Positions 45,696 to 53,058 of a DNA stretch of 64,000 nucleotides are shown in pieces (within the stretch, counting starts at the first letter, position 1; each line of letters begins with the position of its first letter). The translations under genes were made by a program, and so were the position numbers. The notes beneath the pieces were generated by a model. The model was not told the DNA's origin, did not search any database, and saw only the letters and a program-made list of their open reading frames with translations. The stretch spans positions 1 to 64,000 of the forward strand of contig CAMNOU010000013.1 in assembly GCA_946546945.1 (NCBI GenBank). The letters are read 5' to 3'. The stretch comes from an uncultured Lachnospiraceae bacterium (lineage in GTDB: Bacteria; Bacillota; Clostridia; Lachnospirales; Lachnospiraceae).

Positions 45696-46859
45696 ATGAG
45701 CAAACCTGTGATAACAGACACTATTAAATATATCGGTGTCGATGACAAGACAATTGATCTTTTTGAAAGCCAGTATGTTGTGCCGAACGGAGTTTCCTAT
45801 AATTCTTATGTGATCCTGGATGACAAGATCGCAGTGATGGATACGGCGGACGCACGTGCTTCCGAGGAGTGGTTCGCAAACCTTCAGGCGGAATTGAACG
45901 GGAAGACACCGGACTATCTTGTGGTCTCCCACATGGAGCCGGATCATGCCGGAACGATCGGAAAACTGATTGCGGCTTACCCGGACATTACCATCGTCGG
46001 GAATGCCAAGACATTTACCATGCTTCCGAACTTTTTTGAGCTCGGTGACGTAAAGACCCTCGTGGTGAAAGAAAAAGAGGAACTTTCCCTGGGGCAGCAC
46101 ACGCTGCAGTTCTTCATGGCTCCGATGGTACACTGGCCGGAGGTCATGGTGACCTATGAAAAGAGCAGCAAAATTCTGTTCTCCGCAGACGGATTCGGAA
46201 AATTCGGCGCCCTCGATACAGATGAGGACTGGGCCTGCGAAGCTCGCCGCTATTACTTCAATATTGTTGGAAAATACGGCGTACAGGTACAGGCGCTCTT
46301 AAAAAAGGCGGCTGCGCTTGATATTGAGATGATCTGCCCGCTCCATGGACCGATCCTGAAAGAGAATCTCGGTTATTATATCGGTTTGTATGATACCTGG
46401 AGCAGTTACAAGCCGGAAAATAAGGGCGTGCTGGTTGCCTATGCATCCATTCATGGGAATACCGCAAAGGCTGCAGAGCAAATCGCACAGATGCTTCGCG
46501 ATCTGGGCGAGGAGAAAGTGGCTGTCACCGATCTGGCAAGAGAGGACATCGCGGAAGCCATTGAAGATGCCTTCCGTTATGACCGTATGATCGTTGCTGC
46601 ATCCAGCTATGACGCAAGCGTATTCCCTCCGATGGAACTTTTCCTTCTCAAACTGAAGGCGAAAGGATATCAGAACCGCAAAGTTGCCATTATTGAGAAC
46701 GGATCCTGGGCACCCAGCGCAGCAAAGAAGATGCGCGAGTATCTGGACACCATGAAAAATGTGGAGATCCTGGAACCGGTCATAAGTATCCGTTCCACTG
46801 TAAAGGAAGAAACCGTCAGCCAGCTGAAAGCAATGGCAGAGATGGTAAAAAATGCTTAA
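45696..46859 (+). CDS. fprA: Flavodiiron protein FprA
   Basis: A 387-residue oxygen or nitric oxide reductase. The N-terminal metallo-beta-lactamase domain has the di-iron motif SHMEPDHAG and a later CPLHGPI ligand segment. The C-terminal flavodoxin domain starts near residue 250 with VAYASIHGNTAKAAEQI for FMN binding. It takes electrons from the rubredoxins encoded just upstream. AAAGGAG precedes the start, and a strong terminator follows directly. Confidence 0.95.
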   Translation: MSKPVITDTIKYIGVDDKTIDLFESQYVVPNGVSYNSYVILDDKIAVMDTADARASEEWFANLQAELNGKTPDYLVVSHMEPDHAGTIGKLIAAYPDITIVGNAKTFTMLPNFFELGDVKTLVVKEKEELSLGQHTLQFFMAPMVHWPEVMVTYEKSSKILFSADGFGKFGALDTDEDWACEARRYYFNIVGKYGVQVQALLKKAAALDIEMICPLHGPILKENLGYYIGLYDTWSSYKPENKGVLVAYASIHGNTAKAAEQIAQMLRDLGEEKVAVTDLAREDIAEAIEDAFRYDRMIVAASSYDASVFPPMELFLLKLKAKGYQNRKVAIIENGSWAPSAAKKMREYLDTMKNVEILEPVISIRSTVKEETVSQLKAMAEMVKNA

Positions 46860-46862
46860 GAT

Positions 46863-46895
46863 TTCAAAAAAAGACGGCTCAGCCGTCTTTTTTTG
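46863..46895. terminator. Bidirectional terminator
   Basis: AAAAAAAGACGGC pairs with GCCGTCTTTTTTT. It ends fprA and the convergent LysR gene. Confidence 0.85.
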
Positions 46896-47811
46896 TATTA
46901 TCCAACGGAAGGACTCTCAGGAAAGCGTCTAGATAGAGATTGCGGTTTCCTGAATTCCAGACACAGATGAGCCCCTTATACTGTCCCTTCACCGGAATCT
47001 TTTTTATCGTTTTTGAAGCACTGGAATAGTCGAAAAAATTATCGATAAAAAGAATTGCGTTGTTGGGCTGCATTAAAAGATATCGCAGTTTGTAAATGTC
47101 ATCATAAGTAAAAGTCACTCTGGGTTCCACCCCATAAGCAGAAAATCGTTCCCGAAGATCAAAGAGGAAATGATCTTTTTTCTGACCGATTTTAACTGTA
47201 ACCTGATCATAGTCGAGGATATCTTCAAATGTAAGGATATCTCTGTCTGCAAGGGGGTGGTCCGCCGACATTAAAGCATAGGCCTTGTCTCTTGCAGCAT
47301 ATTTCCATTTCCAGTTTCTTGTTTCTACATAATTTCGCTCTACATCCGGGATGATGATTGCATCGTAGAGCCAGTTTTCCAGTTTCTGTTCCAAATCTGT
47401 GATATACCCGCTGTCCGAGAAAACCTGAATATCAGGGGAGTTCTCTTTTAATCGTTCCAGGATTGGATAAAAATATTTGTTCGGGTGAACAGTATTTAGA
47501 AGACCAATGCGCAGCGAATGGTTCTGGTTTCCCTGAATGGCGTAGGCATGGTGGTAAGTTGCGTTCATTTTTTCAATTTGCAGTTTCCATTCTTTATATA
47601 ACAGTTCGCCGGCTTCTGTCAGATGCAATTCTCTGGTAGAGCGGATGAACAACTGGATGTCCAAATCGTTCTCCATTTTAGAAATACTTTTGCTGATCGC
47701 TGATTGCGTCAGATGCAGATCGATTCCTGCGTTTGCAAACCCGTTTGATTCTACAACAGCGAAGAAAATCTGAATCTGCTGGATTGTTATTGTAGAAAGA
47801 TTAAACTTCAT
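46879..47811 (-). CDS. LysR-type transcriptional regulator
   Basis: A 310-residue intact LysR protein. The N-terminal helix-turn-helix is IFFAVVESNGFANAGIDLHLTQSAISKSISKMEND; the effector-binding domain covers about residues 90-300. AAAAGGAGGTG precedes the start. It is divergent from the amidohydrolase-TRAP genes 195 bases away, the usual position for a LysR that controls them in response to the substrate. It differs from the broken LysR at 6038. Confidence 0.9.
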   Translation of the reverse strand: MKFNLSTITIQQIQIFFAVVESNGFANAGIDLHLTQSAISKSISKMENDLDIQLFIRSTRELHLTEAGELLYKEWKLQIEKMNATYHHAYAIQGNQNHSLRIGLLNTVHPNKYFYPILERLKENSPDIQVFSDSGYITDLEQKLENWLYDAIIIPDVERNYVETRNWKWKYAARDKAYALMSADHPLADRDILTFEDILDYDQVTVKIGQKKDHFLFDLRERFSAYGVEPRVTFTYDDIYKLRYLLMQPNNAILFIDNFFDYSSASKTIKKIPVKGQYKGLICVWNSGNRNLYLDAFLRVLPLDNTKKDG

Positions 47812-48006
47812 GGGACACCTCCTTTTTCTCAGAATGTACTTTATAATTATACAATACTCTTCTTGCTCCTATGCATAACAAATATATTCCAGAAGTTCAT
47901 TTGTGTTGAACATCTCTCATAATTCTTAAATTCAATATTGAATCCCTATCAGTTAAAATATGACTATAAATATTATACCGTATTGCAATACAGGAAAGGG
48001 GTGTGT

Positions 48007-48996
48007 ATGAAGTTATATGATTTGGAACATCATTTCTATATCAAAGAAACTATCGATGCGATGAAAAAAAGGAAAGGATATCCGAATTATGATGAAAAAG
48101 AAGATGTGATTAACTGGTATAAGAGTTTACCTATGCCGCAGGGGCCGCTGCTGAAAAAGCTGCTGGAACTCGGTGATGAAAGAGTGCGTATGATGGATGA
48201 GCTTGGGATATCTACAGCAGTCTTAAGTACTTCTCAGGGTGTAGAAGATTTGGAAACAGAAGAAAGTATCGAATTGGCACGAAAGACAAATGACGCTGCT
48301 TATCAAGTGACACAGAAGTATCCGGGAAGATTTCTTGGCAGCGCTATTCTCCCGACAAAATATGTTGATGCGGCACTGGTTGAACTGGAGCGCTGTGTGA
48401 AAGATCTGGGTTTTGTGTGCTGGCATACACATTCCAATCTGAGGGGAGCTTTTCTGGAAGAGGAACGTTTTTTACCGCTTTTTCAAAAAGCAGCGGAGCT
48501 GGGGATCTATATTTATTTACATCCCAACATCCCGAATCTGCCGAATCTGCATGAATATGGATTTACAGTAGCCGGGCCGGGGGCAGGATTTACGGTAGAT
48601 ACTATGATGGCAATTCTAAAGCTGATTGCAAGTGGATTATTTGACCGGATCCCGGAAACAAAACTGGTGATAGGACATTTTGGTGAAGCAATTCCTTTCC
48701 TGATGGACAGAATTGACAACCGATTCAATTTCATACCGAATTCCAGATTAAAGAATAGAGAGCTTCCCAGCTACTATTTTCGCAGAAATATTCTGGTCAC
48801 AACAAGTGGAAATATGTCAAAGGCGGCGTTTGAATGCACAAAAGAAGTATTTGGAATGGAACACATTATGTTTGGAAGCGATTATGCCTATGAAGATGCA
48901 AAAGAAATGGTGAATTTTGTTCGCGAACTGAGTCTTACAGAAGAGGAGAGAGCAATGCTCTATTATAAAAATGCTGAAAAATTGATGAAACATTGA
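48007..48996 (+). CDS. Amidohydrolase, dihydroxybenzoate decarboxylase type
   Basis: A 329-residue TIM-barrel metal enzyme of the amidohydrolase-2 family. Metal and catalytic positions fit nonoxidative decarboxylases such as gamma-resorcylate decarboxylase: E7 and H9 in DLEHHF, His in IYLHPNIP, His and Glu in IGHFGEAIPF, Asp in FGSDYAYE. Such enzymes remove CO2 from hydroxybenzoates. It precedes a complete TRAP transporter and faces a LysR gene, so uptake and decarboxylation of an aromatic acid is a reasonable inference; hydrolysis of another acid or lactone cannot be excluded. AAAGGGGTG is the ribosome site. Confidence 0.8.
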   Translation: MKLYDLEHHFYIKETIDAMKKRKGYPNYDEKEDVINWYKSLPMPQGPLLKKLLELGDERVRMMDELGISTAVLSTSQGVEDLETEESIELARKTNDAAYQVTQKYPGRFLGSAILPTKYVDAALVELERCVKDLGFVCWHTHSNLRGAFLEEERFLPLFQKAAELGIYIYLHPNIPNLPNLHEYGFTVAGPGAGFTVDTMMAILKLIASGLFDRIPETKLVIGHFGEAIPFLMDRIDNRFNFIPNSRLKNRELPSYYFRRNILVTTSGNMSKAAFECTKEVFGMEHIMFGSDYAYEDAKEMVNFVRELSLTEEERAMLYYKNAEKLMKH

Positions 48997-49042
48997 CTTT
49001 AGAAAGGAGGATATGGTCTTATAGGTGACCATAAGGGGAAAA

Positions 49043-50137
49043 ATGAAAAAATTCAGAACACTTATAGCACTGCTTTCGGTAGTGACATTGTCCGTTACCG
49101 GCCTTTCAGCCTGCGGAGGAAAACAGACAAAGAATGTGGATAATGAAAAAACTGCAGTTTCGTCAACAGAAGAGTCAGTACCGCAAATTATTAGCGGCAA
49201 TTATACCATCCGGCTCGGGACTCCTACAGGAGGAAAGCATCAGCAGAATGTTACTATGGAGAAATTCAAAGAGGATATTGAAGCTGCTTCAGACGGAGCA
49301 ATTACAGTTGAGCTCTATCCGACCAGTCAGCTTGGAACAGCACCACAGATGATTGAAGGGGTTCAAAACGGGGATATCGAAGGGGTACTGATCCCGTCAT
49401 CTTATTTTGCCAGTGCAGCACCGGCTATGGCCGTACTTGATATTCCCTTCCTTTTTCCGGCAGATGGTACTGCTGCCGTGAAGGCTCAGAAGATTCTTTC
49501 ATCCGGGACCAGTCTGGACGATTATCTTTATAAAAAGGGATTTGTTGTCGGGGGGTATCTTCTGGGCGGAAATCAGTATATGCTTACCACGTTTGAAATA
49601 AAATCCATGAGTGATCTGAAAGGGAAAAAAATGTGGACACTTCCTTCAACACTGCTGAGAGAATCGCTTGAACTGTATGGCGCACAGGCAGTGGGGCTGG
49701 ATCCGTCCGATGTAGCTTCCGGACTGCAGAATGGAACAATACAGGGTGTGCTGAATGACTGCACTTTCTGGAAGACTCAGGGACTTGTCGACAGCGCAAA
49801 ATGCATCAATCTTTGCCCGGCCGGAGCATTTGTAAACTGTTTCTTTTTCAGTGCAGACTGGATGGATACGCTTCCTGATGAAGTAAGAGAACTTGTACTT
49901 TCTACGGCAAAAGATGTCGTAAATAACTTTGAAGTGGATTATATGACCAAATATTCTCAGGAAACAATAGATGCCGAAGTGAATGAAGACGGATGCACCA
50001 TCTACGAGCCTTCTGAAGAATTGCTGGAAGAAATGCGGGCAGCTACCGAGCCAATTCATGAGGAGTTTAAAAATACAGATGACGACTGCGCGGCTATTTA
50101 TGATGAATTTGTAACCCTTATTGAGAATGAGAAATAA
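49043..50137 (+). CDS. TRAP transporter solute-binding lipoprotein (DctP type)
   Basis: A 364-residue extracellular binding protein. The signal peptide ends in the lipobox LSAC near residue 24, so it is lipid-anchored. The DctP fold is indicated by IRLGTPTGGKHQQNVTMEKFKEDIEAASDGAITVELYPTSQLGTAPQMIEGVQNGDIEG. These proteins bind organic carboxylates through a conserved arginine. The start 49043 follows AAGGGGAAA. It is the first of the three TRAP genes and lies 46 bases after the decarboxylase-like gene. Confidence 0.9.
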   Translation: MKKFRTLIALLSVVTLSVTGLSACGGKQTKNVDNEKTAVSSTEESVPQIISGNYTIRLGTPTGGKHQQNVTMEKFKEDIEAASDGAITVELYPTSQLGTAPQMIEGVQNGDIEGVLIPSSYFASAAPAMAVLDIPFLFPADGTAAVKAQKILSSGTSLDDYLYKKGFVVGGYLLGGNQYMLTTFEIKSMSDLKGKKMWTLPSTLLRESLELYGAQAVGLDPSDVASGLQNGTIQGVLNDCTFWKTQGLVDSAKCINLCPAGAFVNCFFFSADWMDTLPDEVRELVLSTAKDVVNNFEVDYMTKYSQETIDAEVNEDGCTIYEPSEELLEEMRAATEPIHEEFKNTDDDCAAIYDEFVTLIENEK

Positions 50138-50154
50138 GAGAATGGAGATTTTCT

Positions 50155-50646
50155 ATGGAAAAATGGGTTAAGATTACACGGCATATCCGACGGATATTAT
50201 ATTCAATCTCTGTTGTGTTTATTACAATTGCAACAGCTTTGGCGGCCGTTAATTCGATTCTCCGGTTCGTAGGAGTAGGATTTCCATGGGCAGATGAATT
50301 GTATGTTTATCTTATTGTTCTAATGGTATATCTCGCGCTGCCTCAGATGGAGGGGGCCGGAGATCAGTTGTGTATCTCTGCAATTGACAGTTGGATAAAA
50401 GGAGAGAAAGGGAAAAAGATTCTCAACTATTTCAGACAAATTGTTACCTGCGGCGCCCTGACACTTTTGGCCTATTATGGGATGCAGGTGATGATAAAGG
50501 CATTTACCAGGAAACAGTTGACCTATATTCTGATGCTGCCAAAAGGGATACTTTATGCTATTGCGGTTATCAGTATTGCGGCGGCAATTTTTGCTCTGCT
50601 GGTGATAATGATTTTTAATAAAGGAGAATTTGACGATGCTTCTTAA
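50155..50646 (+). CDS. TRAP transporter small membrane subunit (DctQ type)
   Basis: A 163-residue protein with four hydrophobic helices and the DctQ-type segment VGFPWADELYVYLIVLMVYLALPQ in the second. Its end overlaps the large subunit by 11 bases. Confidence 0.9.
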   Translation: MEKWVKITRHIRRILYSISVVFITIATALAAVNSILRFVGVGFPWADELYVYLIVLMVYLALPQMEGAGDQLCISAIDSWIKGEKGKKILNYFRQIVTCGALTLLAYYGMQVMIKAFTRKQLTYILMLPKGILYAIAVISIAAAIFALLVIMIFNKGEFDDAS

Positions 50647-51907
50647 TATCCTTATACCTGTACTGGTCATACTGATAGTTTTATCGCTTCTGAAATGTCC
50701 GATTTACGTTTCCATTCTGGCAGCGGCGATTTACCTGCAGATTTTTGTAAACCACATGTCGATTGCGAATCTGTTCACAGGCGTCTTTGAATCTATGACA
50801 AAAAGTGCACTGATGGCCGTCCCGTTTTTCATGGTTGCAGGAAGTATAATTGCAGCAAGCAGTCTGGGAACCAGACTGATTAACGCATTTATTGAATTGT
50901 TAAAATCTGTGCGCGGCGGATTTCCGATTGCCTGTGTTGTGGCAAACGGGATTTTTGGCGCCATTTCCGGTTCCGGCCCGGCTGCAACAGCAGTTTTCGG
51001 GAAAATCTGTTATGAACCGTTGAAAGAAAAATACAACGAAAAGTTATCGCTTGGCGTTATCGTATCTTCTGCCTCACTCTCAACAATTATTCCGCCGAGT
51101 GTGTCGATGATTATTTTTGGAGTTGCGACAGAAACCTCAATATCAAAGCTTTTTTTGGCAGGGCTGATTCCCGGAATAATGATTGTTGCGATTGTTTCGG
51201 TTTATCTGGTCATTCGGTGCAAACCGAACAAAGATGCTCCGAAAGAACAGTTTTCTTTGAAAAGTTTCGGAAAAGCTTTGTTGCAAAGTATTCCGGTTCT
51301 TGTTTTGCCCATCATTGTTCTGGGGTCTATCTATTCCGGACTCTGCACTCCAACCGAGGCAGGAGCATTATCTGCTTTGTATGCATTTGTAGTCGCTGTT
51401 TTCGGGACCAGAGACATCAAATTGAAAAAGGTACCCTCTGTCATCAAAGGAGCGGGCAGAACAACTGCACAGATTTTTCTTTTAATTGCTACCAGTACAG
51501 TATTTTCGCAGGCGGCAACCGTGGCTCAGCTTCCACAGCTTCTTCAGCAGGCATTTGCGGGGATGGGATATATTCAGTTCATGCTGATGCTTAACATTGT
51601 TCTGCTTATTGTTGGATGCTTTTTTGATACAGGGGCTGCAATCCTGATTTTGGCACCCATGCTGATGCCAACTGCGCTGGCATTTGGCGTAAGTCCGCTT
51701 CATTTGGGTATTGTATTTATCGCGAACCTGGCAATCGGATTATTTACACCACCGTTCGGACTCAATATATTCGTGGCCCAGAGTGTACTGAAGCGTCCGA
51801 TCGGGATTATAGCCAGATCTGTACTGCCATACATTGCATTGTACTTTGGGTCAATATTGCTTATTACCTATATTCCGGTTTTATCGACCTGGCTTCCGGG
51901 GAGATAA
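50636..51907 (+). CDS. TRAP transporter large membrane subunit (DctM type)
   Basis: A 423-residue permease with about 11-12 helices. Conserved DctM segments are VPFFMVAGSIIAASSLGTRLI, GSGPAATAVFG, IIPPSVSMIIFG and TPTEAGA. AAAGGAG precedes the start inside the end of the DctQ gene. With DctP and DctQ it makes a Na+-coupled carboxylate importer. Confidence 0.93.
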   Translation: MLLNILIPVLVILIVLSLLKCPIYVSILAAAIYLQIFVNHMSIANLFTGVFESMTKSALMAVPFFMVAGSIIAASSLGTRLINAFIELLKSVRGGFPIACVVANGIFGAISGSGPAATAVFGKICYEPLKEKYNEKLSLGVIVSSASLSTIIPPSVSMIIFGVATETSISKLFLAGLIPGIMIVAIVSVYLVIRCKPNKDAPKEQFSLKSFGKALLQSIPVLVLPIIVLGSIYSGLCTPTEAGALSALYAFVVAVFGTRDIKLKKVPSVIKGAGRTTAQIFLLIATSTVFSQAATVAQLPQLLQQAFAGMGYIQFMLMLNIVLLIVGCFFDTGAAILILAPMLMPTALAFGVSPLHLGIVFIANLAIGLFTPPFGLNIFVAQSVLKRPIGIIARSVLPYIALYFGSILLITYIPVLSTWLPGR

Positions 51908-51928
51908 GTGTCGCTGCACTTGTTTTTT
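51906..51928 (+). terminator. Weak terminator after the TRAP operon
   Basis: AAGTG pairs with CACTT around six bases, then GTTTTTT. The stem is short. Confidence 0.4.
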
Positions 51929-51950
51929 ATTATCCATTCGTTTATACTTT

Positions 51951-52125
51951 ATCAAGTACGCCTCGGGCGTACTTGCCGCGGCGCGCTTTCCGCTTGCGCG
52001 CCTGCGATCCGCCGGAGGCTTCAATCTTCAGCGCAGGTATGAAACCCATGCTGAAGACGTAAATGTTAATTTGGCGCATTCCTCTCACGACTAAAAGTCA
52101 CGAGAATCCTGCGCTGAATATTGAA
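51951..52125 (+). repeat. 175-bp direct repeat, copy 1
   Basis: This stretch matches 52554-52727 almost base for base, including ATCAAGTACGCCTCGGGCG at the start and GCGCTGAATATTGAA at the end. Differences are a few substitutions and one single-base indel. It has GC-rich palindromic parts (GCGCGCTTTCCGCTTGCGCGC). It starts 44 bases after dctM and ends 34 bases before the 98-residue gene. Confidence 0.8.
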
Positions 52126-52158
52126 AAGTCTAAAAACAATAGAATGGGGAAACAAGTT

Positions 52159-52455
52159 ATGGATGAACAAAAAATCTGGAACCGTACTTGTAAGGAGCTG
52201 GTATCAGAAATCATTGCTTTGGGATTCCCGGAGGAACTCGGTTATGCAGCAGCAAAATATCTCGGCAGTCCCAGGGCGATGGAGAGGATGATTTCTTATC
52301 TTAAATATGTAAAACCGAAAAAAGCAGAGATGGTGGCAGATGAAATGCTCGCAATCAGGAGTGAGATAGATGCATGGAAAGAGAAAAAGGCAAGTGAGCA
52401 GGCAAATGCAGCATACAATGAGATGCTGAACAATGGACTCGGAACAGAAGAATGA
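52159..52455 (+). CDS. 98-residue hypothetical protein between direct repeats
   Basis: A soluble helical protein, MDEQKIWNRTCKELVSEII, with the segments LGFPEELGYAAAKYLGSPRAMERMISYL and KKAEMVADEMLAIRSEIDAW. I recall similar short proteins in Lachnospiraceae genomes, with no function assigned. The start at 52159 (or 52144) is chosen because an upstream extension would be translated repeat sequence. GGGGAAA precedes it. The gene is enclosed by the two 175-bp repeats and ends before a strong terminator. Confidence 0.7.
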   Translation: MDEQKIWNRTCKELVSEIIALGFPEELGYAAAKYLGSPRAMERMISYLKYVKPKKAEMVADEMLAIRSEIDAWKEKKASEQANAAYNEMLNNGLGTEE

Positions 52456-52488
52456 AAAAAGAACAGTGTTGGTGACCCTCGCTTTCAA

Positions 52489-52530
52489 AACAGGGATTAA
52501 CTCGTTGGAATGAGTTAATCCCTGTTTTTT
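52489..52530 (+). terminator. Terminator of the 98-residue gene
   Basis: AACAGGGATTAACTC pairs with GAGTTAATCCCTGTT, followed by T residues. Confidence 0.85.
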
Positions 52531-52553
52531 GCGTGATATACGCTCAGCGAGTA

Positions 52554-52727
52554 ATCAAGTACGCCTCGGGCGTACTTGCCGCGGCGCGCTTTCCGCTTGC
52601 GCGCCTGCGATCCGCCGGAGGCTTCAATCTTCAGCGCAGGTATGAAACCCATGCTGAAGACGAAAATGTTAATTTGGCGCATTCCTCTCACGATTAAAGT
52701 CACGGGAATCCTGCGCTGAATATTGAA
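52554..52727 (+). repeat. 175-bp direct repeat, copy 2
   Basis: Second copy of the 51951-52125 repeat in the same orientation, 603 bases away. It also begins shortly after a terminator. Frames through it on the minus strand give Arg-rich peptides that I treat as non-coding. Confidence 0.8.
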
Positions 52728-52741
52728 CATCATATCTCCCA

Positions 52742-52919
52742 TACATGTCAAAAAAGAGGAAATGAAAAATTGCCACGTACATCGCCACCGCCGGTACATG
52801 TCAAAAAAGAGGAAATGAAAAATTGCCACGTACGTTATCGTCGCCAGTACATGTCAAAAAAGAGGAAAGGGGAAAAAGCCACGTACGTTATCGTCGTCAG
52901 TACATATCAAAAAAGAAAA
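52742..52919 (+). repeat. 53-bp tandem repeat, about 3.3 units
   Basis: Units start with TACATGTCAAAAAAGAGGAA at 52742, 52795 and 52848, with a partial fourth (TACATATC) at 52901. Spacing is exactly 53 bases. Each unit carries CCACGTAC followed by a variable GTTATCGTCGYCAG-like part. No conserved/variable alternation of CRISPR type is present. Confidence 0.85.
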
Positions 52920-52970
52920 CGGATATGGTATCCATCTTTCGGTTGTGATATGATAAGGTCAATGTGAAAT

Positions 52971-53027
52971 GTTTATCCCAGTGGGCGGTTGCCCCGCTGA
53001 GATAAACGCTCCGCGAGACTTGAATTA
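52971..53027 (+). repeat. Dispersed palindromic element (family A), third copy
   Basis: GTTTATCCCAG and CTGAGATAAAC form an inverted repeat, followed by GCTCCGCGAGACTTGAATT. The core CTGAGATAAACGCTCCGCG (52997-53015) is identical to that at 490-508. Confidence 0.65.
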
Positions 53028-53058
53028 CAAAAAGAGATAACGAAAGGATATACGACTG

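Noticed and set aside
48007-48996. Gallate decarboxylase of the LpdC/UbiD type
   Set aside because: The protein is an amidohydrolase-fold enzyme with ExH and HFGE metal motifs, not a prenyl-FMN UbiD protein.
52515-52829. Minus-strand 104-codon frame in the repeat region
   Set aside because: It is a translation of the 175-bp repeat and the tandem array, Arg/Lys-rich in the repeat part, without a ribosome site.
52742-52919. CRISPR array
   Set aside because: The 53-base period repeats along its whole length with no unique spacers, units are too few, and no cas genes are near.
51951-53027. Insertion sequence or integron
   Set aside because: No transposase or integrase frame and no clear target-site duplication were found, so only repeats are reported.
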